The translations under genes were made by a program, and so were the position numbers. The notes beneath the pieces were generated by a model. The model did not search any database. It had not been told where the DNA came from and saw only the letters and a list, made by a program, of their open reading frames with translations. Shown piece after piece: positions 9,101 through 23,059 of a DNA stretch of 64,000 nt. This DNA is from Streptomyces parvus (GTDB lineage: Bacteria; Actinomycetota; Actinomycetes; Streptomycetales; Streptomycetaceae), in NCBI RefSeq assembly GCF_032121415.1, contig NZ_CP135079.1:4154001-4218000 (forward strand), written 5' to 3'. Positions within the stretch are counted from its first letter, which is position 1; each line of letters begins with the position of its first letter.

Positions 9101-9619
9101 TCCGGCAAGGCCCAGCTGTTCGACGGCCGCTCCGGCGAGCCGTTCCCGGACCCGGTCTCGGTCGGGTTCATGTACATCCTCAAGCTGCACCACCTGGTCG
9201 ACGACAAGCTCCACGCGCGTTCGACCGGTCCGTACTCCATGATCACGCAGCAGCCGCTGGGTGGTAAGGCACAGTTCGGTGGTCAGCGCTTCGGTGAGAT
9301 GGAGGTGTGGGCCCTTGAGGCTTACGGCGCCGCGTACGCCCTCCAGGAGCTCCTGACGATCAAGTCCGACGACGTGACCGGCCGCGTGAAGGTCTACGAG
9401 GCCATCGTCAAGGGCGAGAACATCCCCGAGCCCGGCATTCCCGAGTCCTTCAAGGTGCTCATCAAGGAAATGCAGTCGCTCTGCCTCAACGTGGAGGTGC
9501 TGTCCTCGGACGGCATGTCCATCGAGATGCGCGATACGGACGAGGACGTCTTCCGCGCGGCCGAGGAACTCGGTATCGACCTGTCCCGGCGCGAGCCGAG
9601 CAGCGTCGAAGAGGTCTGA
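6134..9619 (+). CDS. rpoB: DNA-directed RNA polymerase subunit beta
   Basis: RpoB is the second-largest subunit of core RNA polymerase. The TTG at 6134 was chosen: it has GGAAGGA upstream, and the product ([14 protein letters not shown]..., 1161 residues) has the Streptomyces length and N-terminus. The rifampicin pocket is wild type: [20 protein letters not shown] spans residues 420-439, with Asp427, Ser433, His437 and Arg440 intact. Catalytic-core motifs such as [19 protein letters not shown] and [20 protein letters not shown] are present. It forms an operon with rpoC, with an unusually strong hairpin in the 98-base gap. Confidence 0.99.
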   Translation: [1161 protein letters not shown]

Positions 9620-9625
9620 CGGGCC

Positions 9626-9656
9626 GGCCGGCCGCCTCGTCCCGAGGCGGCCGGCC
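9626..9656 (+). promoter_or_regulatory. 14-bp hairpin in rpoB-rpoC gap
   Basis: GGCCGGCCGCCTCG (9626-9639) pairs perfectly with CGAGGCGGCCGGCC (9643-9656) across a three-base loop, seven bases after the rpoB stop. No T-run follows, so it is more likely an RNA-processing or stability element than a full terminator. Confidence 0.6.
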
Positions 9657-9717
9657 CTCCCCGGACCCGTTCAGACCATTGATTGAGACGAGACCCCGAA
9701 AGAGGGATTGACGACAA

Positions 9718-13617
<3,900 letters not shown>

Positions 13618-13636
13618 GCGAGTCGCTTGAACGCCT

Positions 13637-13676
13637 GAGGGCGGTCACCCCTGTACGCCAGGGGGTGGCCGCCCTC
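13637..13676 (+). terminator. terminator after rpoC
   Basis: GAGGGCGGTCACCCC and GGGGTGGCCGCCCTC form a 15-bp stem with one G-T pair, 20 bases after the rpoC stop. The rest of the 454-base gap to rpsL holds the str promoter and leader; no gene is apparent. Confidence 0.75.
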
Positions 13677-13848
13677 CGGCGTGTGCTGGGAGGGGTCTTC
13701 CGGGGGCCTGGGAGCCCGGCTGACGGCCGGGCGGGGGGCGGTGCGCCTCCCAGGGCGCTGAGCTGCACGGAAAGGGCCTACGGCGGTGTCGTCGTCATCG
13801 GGGGCAGGGGGCGCGGCACCCGCTCCGCGGGCGTGGACAGCATTTGTT

Positions 13849-13877
13849 TTGACCCAGCTCCGTGAGGTAGGTACGCT
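13849..13877 (+). promoter_or_regulatory. str operon (rpsL) promoter
   Basis: TTGACC (13849-13854) and TACGCT (13872-13877) lie 17 bases apart. The predicted transcript has a leader of about 190 bases that contains a GC-rich hairpin (around 13955-13990) and the element at 13998-14022. Confidence 0.65.
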
Positions 13878-13997
13878 CAAGCCTTGTGCCTGGGGTGTGC
13901 CTGGGCTCGTGTGCGTGTCCTCAACCGCAGCGCGAGTCCGTCAGTGGCCACCGCAATCTGCGCCCCTCCTGCCCCCAGGGCGGGAGTCCGCAGTATT

Positions 13998-14022
13998 CGA
14001 CACACCCGACCGCGTGGGTCGG
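13998..14022 (+). promoter_or_regulatory. leader element shared with rpsJ (copy 1)
   Basis: A 25-base stretch containing CCCGACCGCGTGGGTCGG can fold into a short hairpin (CCGACC/GGTCGG). The same 25 bases occur, with one change, in the rpsJ leader at 41985-42009. In both operons the element sits about 50-65 bases before the first start codon and is followed by GTTCCAG. Function is not known to me; it could be a common protein-binding or processing site. Confidence 0.6.
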
Positions 14023-14071
14023 CGATGTTCCAGGTTAGTTTCACGAACGGCACACAGAAACCGGAGAAGTA

Positions 14072-14443
14072 GTGCCTACGATCCAGCAGCTGGTCCGGAA
14101 GGGCCGGCAGGACAAGGTCGAGAAGAACAAGACGCCCGCGCTCGAGGGTTCGCCCCAGCGTCGCGGTGTCTGCACGCGTGTGTTCACGACCACCCCGAAG
14201 AAGCCGAACTCGGCCCTCCGTAAGGTCGCGCGTGTGCGTCTGACCTCCGGCATCGAGGTCACGGCCTACATCCCGGGTGAGGGACACAACCTGCAGGAGC
14301 ACTCCATCGTGCTCGTGCGTGGTGGCCGTGTGAAGGACCTGCCGGGTGTTCGTTACAAGATCATCCGCGGCTCGCTTGACACCCAGGGTGTCAAGAACCG
14401 CAAGCAGGCCCGCAGCCGCTACGGCGCCAAGAAGGAGAAGTAA
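14072..14443 (+). CDS. rpsL: 30S ribosomal protein S12
   Basis: S12 sits at the decoding centre and controls accuracy. It starts at the GTG at 14072 and has 123 residues. The streptomycin loops are wild type: [11 protein letters not shown] with Lys43, and [12 protein letters not shown] with Lys88. The strain should therefore carry no rpsL-type streptomycin resistance. First gene of the str operon rpsL-rpsG-fusA-tuf1; the rpsG ATG follows two bases after its stop. Confidence 0.99.
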
Positions 14444-14445
14444 GA

Positions 14446-14916
14446 ATGCCTCGTAAGGGCCCCGCCCCGAAGCGCCCGGTCATCATCGACCCGGTCTACA
14501 GCTCTCCTCTTGTCACCTCGCTGATCAACAAGATCCTGCTCGACGGCAAGCGTTCCACCGCCGAGCGGATCGTGTACGGCGCCATGGAAGGCCTCCGCGA
14601 GAAGACCGGCAACGACCCGGTCATCACGCTGAAGCGCGCGCTTGAGAACGTCAAGCCCTCGCTCGAGGTCAAGTCCCGCCGTGTCGGTGGCGCCACCTAC
14701 CAGGTGCCGATCGAGGTCAAGCCCGGTCGCGCCTCCACCCTCGCTCTGCGCTGGCTCGTCGGCTACTCCCGCGCCCGCCGCGAGAAGACCATGACCGAGC
14801 GCCTCATGAACGAACTGCTCGACGCCTCCAACGGCCTCGGCGCTTCGGTCAAGAAGCGTGAGGACACCCACAAGATGGCCGAGTCCAACAAGGCCTTCGC
14901 GCACTACCGCTGGTAG
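14446..14916 (+). CDS. rpsG: 30S ribosomal protein S7
   Basis: S7 is the primary binder of the 3' major domain of 16S rRNA and contacts the E-site tRNA. In enterobacteria it is also the str operon autoregulator. The 156-residue protein opens [20 protein letters not shown] and has the standard beta-arm region [18 protein letters not shown]. It is translationally linked to rpsL by a two-base gap. Confidence 0.98.
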
Positions 14917-14954
14917 TCGCTACCCCCATCGAGACCGAGAGAAGACTGAGCCTT

Positions 14955-17084
<2,130 letters not shown>

Positions 17085-17126
17085 CTCTCCCGAGCTCACG
17101 CTTTAGGCTTGTCACCGGAGCCCGGT

Positions 17127-17166
17127 GGGCATGCGGCACAGCGCATCAGCACTGTGCCGTATGCCC
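17127..17166 (+). promoter_or_regulatory. 15-bp hairpin in fusA-tuf1 leader
   Basis: GGGCATGCGGCACAG and CTGTGCCGTATGCCC form a 15-bp stem (one G-T pair) with a 10-base loop, 75 bases before the tuf1 start. No T-run follows. It is likely a processing, stability or attenuation element that sets EF-Tu output apart from the rest of the str operon. Confidence 0.6.
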
Positions 17167-17241
17167 CTGGCCCCGGCACCCCAGCAAAGATCACCTGGCG
17201 CCGATGAAGCAAGGCGTACAGAACCACTCAGGAGGACCCCA

Positions 17242-18435
<1,194 letters not shown>

Positions 18436-18495
18436 TTCCGGCTGCTTGAGGATCGGGTTGCCCCGGTCGCGCTGAACTGAGCGCACAGCACCAAG

Positions 18496-18530
18496 CAGGG
18501 CCCGTACGGCATCGTGCCGTACGGGCCCTG
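18496..18530. terminator. bidirectional terminator, tuf1 versus thiopeptide operon
   Basis: CAGGGCCCGTACGGCA (18496-18511) pairs perfectly with TGCCGTACGGGCCCTG (18515-18530) across a three-base loop. It lies between the convergent ends of tuf1 and the last minus-strand cluster gene, so it probably stops both. Confidence 0.8.
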
Positions 18531-18549
18531 TGCTGTGGTGCGTGAGTCG

Positions 18550-18888
18550 TTACGGCGCCTCTTCGAAGGCGCGGCCGACGCCGGCGAACGAGTCGATCAC
18601 GCTGACGCCCTCCGCGATGGCCTCGACCGCGAAGACGCTGGTGGACGTCGGCGGGTAGCCGATGATGTCGATGGCCCGGCTGACCGACAGCGGGTTCTGC
18701 ATGTCGACGCCGTCCCAGAGGTACACCGCCCCCCAGTAGCCCTTCTCGGCGTCCGCGAACCAGGTCTTCATCCGCATCCCCCTGAGCGTGGAGAACGCGT
18801 CCACCGCGTAGTCACGCAGGTACTCGCGGAGCTCTTCCACCGTGGCCTTGGAGTCCTTCAGGTTCCACAGGACGATACTGACGTACAA
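18550..18888 (-). CDS. small alpha/beta-barrel protein, possible NosA-like terminal amide synthase
   Basis: The 112-residue protein starts MYVSIVLWNLKDSKATVEEL and contains GMRMKTWFADAEKGYWGAVY and LWDG. This strand-helix-strand order with Trp/Tyr-rich strands is that of the YdhR/dimeric alpha-beta barrel fold. In nosiheptide- and berninamycin-type pathways a small protein of this kind (NosA) removes the carbon part of the last dehydroalanine to leave a C-terminal amide. Both precursor cores here end in runs of Ser, which is what such an enzyme needs. The assignment to NosA is by size, fold and context only; a generic YdhR-like monooxygenase is the alternative. It is the last gene of the leftward operon, four bases after its neighbour. 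Confidence 0.5.
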   Translation of the reverse strand: MYVSIVLWNLKDSKATVEELREYLRDYAVDAFSTLRGMRMKTWFADAEKGYWGAVYLWDGVDMQNPLSVSRAIDIIGYPPTSTSVFAVEAIAEGVSVIDSFAGVGRAFEEAP

Positions 18889-18891
18889 CGC

Positions 18892-19566
18892 TCACACCTC
18901 CCAGGAGGGCGAGGCCCAGCGCCGCAGACGGTAGGGCGCCCACCAGACGCCGTCGCCGATCCGGACGACCAGGTGGTGCTTCTCGAAGACCTTCATCGCC
19001 GTGGCCGGCACCAAGTCGCCTCCCCGGTCGGCCGCCAGTGCCTCGACCGCGGAGACATAGGCTTCGTCGGAGACGGTGAGCCTGCGCAGACCGGCGTTGC
19101 GGCGGTCGCGGATCTGCAGGTATCCGGGGCCGCGACGGTAGAAGCACCGGCCGATGTGGTAGCGCGCCCGCCAGATGCGCAGCGCCTCGGAGCCGCGCGG
19201 GCCCTCCACGGCCGACGGGGGGAAGAGGTGGCTGTACACCCACCACTCGGGGCCGTCCGGCGTGGTGAGCTGCGCCCTCCAGTCCACTTCCACGCCGTAG
19301 CTGGTGAGGTCGCGGATGAAGGAGAGCATGGGGATGACATGCTCGGTCCCCACGCGTCCCCCGAGGTCGACGGTGGGCTCGATCGACACGAACCGTACGC
19401 CCGACTGGTAGATCCGGCGGGCCTCGTCCGCGATGTCCGGGCCGAGCACGCCGTCGCCGAGGTGCATCCCCGGCAGGACGCGTACCGAACGGGCCCCGTG
19501 GCGCCACATGCTGAACCGCACGTCGGACGCGTTCCCCGGGGGCGCTGTCTCGTTCATCGTCGTCAT
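18892..19566 (-). CDS. DUF5825-like partner of the radical SAM enzyme
   Basis: The ATG at 19566 (after GAGAGGTGA) gives 224 residues. The middle has VEVDWRAQLTTP, HLFPP and RYHIGRCFYRRGPGYLQIRD. I associate this pattern with DUF5825 proteins that accompany peptide-maturation radical SAM methyltransferases. The last part resembles a small winged-helix-like domain (VSAVEALAADRG...VFEKHHLVVRIGDGVWW). No metal or cofactor motif is obvious. It starts 14 bases after the radical SAM gene, so the two are surely co-expressed; it may hold or deliver the substrate peptide. The family name is from memory. Confidence 0.5.
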   Translation of the reverse strand: MTTMNETAPPGNASDVRFSMWRHGARSVRVLPGMHLGDGVLGPDIADEARRIYQSGVRFVSIEPTVDLGGRVGTEHVIPMLSFIRDLTSYGVEVDWRAQLTTPDGPEWWVYSHLFPPSAVEGPRGSEALRIWRARYHIGRCFYRRGPGYLQIRDRRNAGLRRLTVSDEAYVSAVEALAADRGGDLVPATAMKVFEKHHLVVRIGDGVWWAPYRLRRWASPSWEV

Positions 19567-19580
19567 GACAGCTTCACCTC

Positions 19581-21545
19581 TCACACTGCTGCGGACTGGG
19601 CGGACGCGGCGGGCTGCAGGGCGGGCGCTTCGGCCTCCGGCCGCGCCGCCAGGGACTGGCCCACGCGGATCTGCATGAACCTCTGGTTGCGGTCCCGGGT
19701 GACGACGTGGATCAGGCGGCCGTCGTCCGTGAAGAGCAGGCCCAGCTCCATCCACCGGTCGATCACGGAGCTGATGTCGGTGGTCCCGAACCGCTTCGCG
19801 CACTCGCGCTGGAGGTAGTCGAGCTTCCTCGGCTGGTCGAGCATCTGGAAGAGCGCGATCTCGACCTCGGTGGTGAGCTGGACCACGTCCCAGTCGAAGC
19901 CCGGCCGGGTGTTGGTGAGCGTGATGCCCTCATCGGTCTCGAAGTACGACAGCTGGCTGTACCAGTGCGCGTCGCGCCACTCGTTCATGCGGCTGCGCAG
20001 CGTCCACGCCAGGTCGTTCCCGATGCCCTTGTGCGTCGCCTTGAAGATGTAGGCGAGGTCGAACAGTTCCTTCTCGGGAAGGTCGTACGTGAGTCCGTAC
20101 TGCGGAGCCGCCCACCGCTCGTGGAAGCCGAGCGAGGGGTTCTCGAAGTACGGGGCGAAGCGCTGGACGGCGAGCCGGTCGTCGCCGCCGGCGGGCTCCA
20201 GGTGGTGCAGTACGGGGAACTGCTCGATGATCTTCGTGTAGTCCTCGTCGGTCTCGCCGGGGAAGCCGTAGAGGTACGCCCAGGCGACGGTCAGGCCCAG
20301 CGACTCGGCGTCCCGGAGCACGCGTACGTTCAGGCAGCCGGAGACGCCCTTGTCCATGAGCTTCAGCACCTTGCTGCTGAGGCTCTCGATGCCGGGCTGG
20401 ACGCAGACCACCCCGCCGTTCGCGATGATCTCCAGCTGCTCGTACTTCATGTTCGCCTTCATCTCGTACATCAGGCGAAGGTCGAGGTCCGCCTCGGCGA
20501 GCCGGGGGAGGAGCGAGTCCAGGTAGGACATGTCCAGGATGTTGTCGACGATCATCACGTCGAGGATCTTGTGGCGTTCGGTGAGCGTCACCAGGTCGTT
20601 GAAGAACTGCTCGGGCCGCTTGCTGCGGAACATCATGCTGGCGCCGTTGAGACCGCAGAAGGTGCAGTGGTGCTTCTCGCCCCACCAACAGCCGCGGGAG
20701 CTCTCCAGGACCAGGCGCGGCTCCAGCCAGAACCGGGCGTGCGACTTCGCGAACTGCGCGACGTACTCGTCGTAGTGGGGCATGACCATCGCGGCCGGCG
20801 GCAGCGGCTTCTTGCTCACGGGGTTGTACTGCGAGGTGGCGCTCTCGTCCCGCCAGCACAGCCCGGGTACGGTCGTGAAGGACGCCTCGTCCTCGTAGAG
20901 CGCGCGCAGCAGGCCGGGCCAGGCCAGCTCGCCCTCGCCGCGGACCACGTAGTCGACGAAGTCGAAGTTGCGGTGCAGCGCCTCGCCCATCGACCCTTCG
21001 CAGTTGGCGCCGCCGAACACGGTCAGCGTCTGCGGTGCGAGCTCCTTGACGCGCCGGGCCACCGCCATCGACGCGGTCAGCGTCTGGAAGGTGGTCGTGA
21101 AGCCGACGACCTCGGGGTTGCCCGCGACGATCCGGCGGGCCAATTCGTCGGTGAATTCCTCGACGTGCTCGTGCAGCCAGAGCGTCGTCTGCATCCGGCG
21201 TTCCTCGTTCGTGCCGTGCGCCAGATTCTGCCCGTCGGCATCCGACTGGGGGCCGAACTCCTTCAGGAACTCCGGGACCTTCCACTGCGGGTCGTGATAA
21301 AGGGCCGAGGAGAACACCCAGTCCCCGGTTCCGATGTAGCAGCTTTCGAGGTCGTAGTAGCGGTAGTCCTCGTAATTGAATTCAGGGACGCGTTTGGTGA
21401 TCCAGTCCACGAAGTCGAGGTTTCCGTAGACAACATCGACATCGGCTTCGGGAAACTCTTTGAGAGTGAGGCTCTTGAGGAGTCCGAGAGCGACTGAAGG
21501 AAACCCGATCGGGCTCCACGGAACGTTGACGAGCGTGATGCGCAT
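19581..21545 (-). CDS. cobalamin-type radical SAM peptide C-methyltransferase
   Basis: The ATG at 21545 gives 654 residues. The N-terminal part (about 1-215) has a Rossmann-like, B12-binding-type domain (VVGFTTTFQTLTASMAVARR, TLTVFGGANCEGSMGEALHR, VVRGEGELAWPGLL). The radical SAM core carries an unusual CX7CX2C cluster, GCWWGEKHHCTFCGLNG with Cys286, Cys294 and Cys297. This is diagnostic of the RiPP maturation radical SAM family 1 rather than the common CX3CX2C. These enzymes use SAM and methylcobalamin to methylate unactivated carbons in peptides. Which residue of the two cores is methylated cannot be read from sequence; Val3 or azole C5 positions are candidates. It has a C-terminal extension of about 170 residues. 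Confidence 0.85.
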   Translation of the reverse strand: MRITLVNVPWSPIGFPSVALGLLKSLTLKEFPEADVDVVYGNLDFVDWITKRVPEFNYEDYRYYDLESCYIGTGDWVFSSALYHDPQWKVPEFLKEFGPQSDADGQNLAHGTNEERRMQTTLWLHEHVEEFTDELARRIVAGNPEVVGFTTTFQTLTASMAVARRVKELAPQTLTVFGGANCEGSMGEALHRNFDFVDYVVRGEGELAWPGLLRALYEDEASFTTVPGLCWRDESATSQYNPVSKKPLPPAAMVMPHYDEYVAQFAKSHARFWLEPRLVLESSRGCWWGEKHHCTFCGLNGASMMFRSKRPEQFFNDLVTLTERHKILDVMIVDNILDMSYLDSLLPRLAEADLDLRLMYEMKANMKYEQLEIIANGGVVCVQPGIESLSSKVLKLMDKGVSGCLNVRVLRDAESLGLTVAWAYLYGFPGETDEDYTKIIEQFPVLHHLEPAGGDDRLAVQRFAPYFENPSLGFHERWAAPQYGLTYDLPEKELFDLAYIFKATHKGIGNDLAWTLRSRMNEWRDAHWYSQLSYFETDEGITLTNTRPGFDWDVVQLTTEVEIALFQMLDQPRKLDYLQRECAKRFGTTDISSVIDRWMELGLLFTDDGRLIHVVTRDRNQRFMQIRVGQSLAARPEAEAPALQPAASAQSAAV

Positions 21546-21594
21546 GATTCGCCCCCGCAATTTCTGTCTCTGCTTGACGGTTGCTTCAACGGAT

Positions 21595-22695
21595 TTATGG
21601 TGCCTGCATGAGGCGATGGGTGGTGGCACCCTGCTGGGCTGCCATTTCCTGGGCGACGGCGTCGAGTCCCTGCGCCAGCTCTTCGGTAGTTCTTCCTGCT
21701 ACCTCCTCGTTGGCGCGCGCGAGGATGTAGCAGAAGAGGTATCGTTCGGCCAGCCCGAATCCCATCGTGTGGAGGCAGCTGTACAGAAGACTCGCCTGGA
21801 TTCGGTACGCCAGGAAGTCCGGGCTCCGGTGCAGCAGGTCCGACATCTCCGCGGACAGTTTCTGCGCGTGGAAGCTGCTGGGCGACATGCCGTCGTCGTG
21901 GTTCTCGTTGAAGTCGTCGAGAGTGGGGCCCGAGTGGGTGATGCGGCCCGCCCGGCTCTCCTCGCGCAACGCGGCGAAATGTTTGTGCACGACAGCCGAC
22001 CAGGACTGTGCCGGCTCCCCGCCGGTCGCGGCGTCCGGGGACGCGGCGCAGCCGCTGATGAGGTCCCGGGCGTGCGGTCCGAGCTTGTCGTAGTAGGCGG
22101 CGCAGCGGCGTTCGAAGGCGTCGGGGTCCTTGGCCATCGCGTTCTTCGCACCCTCGTAGTGCGAGCGATAGCTGAGCATCCGCAGGCTGAGCAGTTCGCC
22201 GAAGCCGAGGGAGGACACCTGCCGCTGTTCGGACTCCCGCACGGTGGCCGCCGCGTTCGCCACCATCAGCTCCAGTGCCAGCGTGTACGCCCTGGCGGTG
22301 TCGTCGCCGATCGCCGACACGCTCCGGACGAGAACGGGCGTCACCGAGCGGTACAGGGCCTTGGCGGCGGCGTCGAACCCGTCCCCGCCGATACCGGAGT
22401 TCCACAGCGGTGAAGGGATCGCCTCGAAGGGGACCTCCGTCACGGTGGACGGCAGGCCGCGGGCGTCCGTGACGCGCCGGACACGGTCCCGTGCCGCGTC
22501 GGCGCCGGCCGTGTCGGACTGCAGGCTGACCTGGAGGCAGTCGGCGCCGCCGGCGCGGTCCCAGGTGCGCACGGCGTAGTGGTCGCCGGGCCAGGGCGGT
22601 CGCCGCGGTCCGAAGAGGTCGGTGAGGAGGCCGCGGATGTTCCGTGACAGCGCCGCGTCACCTCTGTCGAGGGGGATCGTCACGAAGACATGCAT
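21595..22695 (-). CDS. thiopeptide pyridine synthase ([4+2] cyclase, TclM/TbtD type)
   Basis: The 366-residue protein is one of two stand-alone SpaB-C-type proteins here; it lies directly downstream of the precursor genes. Proteins of this class join two dehydroalanines in a formal aza-[4+2] reaction, aromatise the ring to pyridine and expel the leader as an amide. Features include the start MHVFVTIPLD, an inserted helical part (ERRCAAYYDKLGPHARDLIS) and HTMGFGLAERYLFCYILARA near the end. The inner ATG at 22695 was preferred over 22707 because GGAGGT lies just before it. Being longer than the elimination subunit (320 aa) and lacking its C-terminal features, it is the better pyridine synthase candidate. 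Confidence 0.75.
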   Translation of the reverse strand: MHVFVTIPLDRGDAALSRNIRGLLTDLFGPRRPPWPGDHYAVRTWDRAGGADCLQVSLQSDTAGADAARDRVRRVTDARGLPSTVTEVPFEAIPSPLWNSGIGGDGFDAAAKALYRSVTPVLVRSVSAIGDDTARAYTLALELMVANAAATVRESEQRQVSSLGFGELLSLRMLSYRSHYEGAKNAMAKDPDAFERRCAAYYDKLGPHARDLISGCAASPDAATGGEPAQSWSAVVHKHFAALREESRAGRITHSGPTLDDFNENHDDGMSPSSFHAQKLSAEMSDLLHRSPDFLAYRIQASLLYSCLHTMGFGLAERYLFCYILARANEEVAGRTTEELAQGLDAVAQEMAAQQGATTHRLMQAP

Positions 22696-22751
22696 GCGTA
22701 CCTCCATGGATCACGACGCACCTGTCCGGGGGCAGGGACCACTGGGTGTGT

Positions 22752-22793
22752 CGCTGCCGGCGGGGGCGTACTGCGCGGCCCCCGCCGGCAGCG
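22752..22793 (-). terminator. 16-bp hairpin after precursor gene 1
   Basis: CGCTGCCGGCGGGGGC (22752-22767) pairs without mismatch with GCCCCCGCCGGCAGCG (22778-22793) around a 10-base loop. It starts 15 bases downstream of the precursor 1 stop on the transcribed strand. There is no T-run, so it could be a partial terminator and 3'-end stabiliser that keeps precursor mRNA above enzyme mRNA. Confidence 0.65.
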
Positions 22794-22807
22794 GTCTCGT
22801 CTCCGGG

Positions 22808-22960
22808 TCAGGAGGACGAGGACGTCGAGCTGCACGCGCAGGCGGTGCCCACGCACGATGCCGCCATGACCTGCGACAGCGTTTCGTTGTCGCGGCCCAG
22901 CTCGTCGATCAGATCCGAGATTTCCAGAGCGTTCAGGTCGAGCTCTTCTGAAGAATTCAT
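22808..22960 (-). CDS. thiopeptide precursor peptide 1 (core SCVGTACACSSTSSSS)
   Basis: The ATG at 22960 with AAGGAA upstream gives a 50-residue precursor. The leader (1-34) is acidic, MNSSEELDLNALEISDLIDE followed by ...ETLSQVMAA. The helix LDLNALEISDLI is the likely recognition site. The core (35-50) is SCVGTACACSSTSSSS: Ser1 plus a later Ser should form the pyridine. Cys2, Cys7 and Cys9 should become thiazoles, Thr5 possibly methyloxazole, and the Ser tail dehydroalanines. Cys9-Ser10 favours a 26-membered ring, but Ser11 and Ser13 are also available. Leader length and the ETLSQ/MAA end match precursor 2. Confidence 0.9.
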   Translation of the reverse strand: MNSSEELDLNALEISDLIDELGRDNETLSQVMAASCVGTACACSSTSSSS

Positions 22961-23000
22961 AGGAGACACTTCCTTCGGTTTTCCAGCTCTCGGATTTTCA

Positions 23001-23040
23001 CGGCCGACGGGTGCATTCAATGAATGAAACCCGTCGGCCG
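23001..23040 (-). terminator. 12-bp hairpin between the two precursor genes
   Basis: CGGCCGACGGGT (23001-23012) pairs perfectly with ACCCGTCGGCCG (23029-23040) around a 16-base AT-rich loop. It lies 20 bases downstream of the precursor 2 stop and 41 bases before the precursor 1 start, with no T-run. It may limit read-through or protect the 3' end of precursor 2 mRNA, setting the ratio of the two peptides. Confidence 0.65.
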
Positions 23041-23059
23041 CGATGCAGCCGTTGTCCGG

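Noticed and set aside
5945..9214. A very long open frame antisense to rpoB (over 1000 codons)
   Set aside because: High GC at codon third positions of rpoB removes stops on the opposite strand. It has no ribosome-binding site or recognisable domain, and rpoB is certain.
19567..21600. Cobalamin riboswitch ahead of the radical SAM gene
   Set aside because: The 49-base gap before the gene is far too short and no B12-box-like sequence was seen; the gene is internal to an operon.
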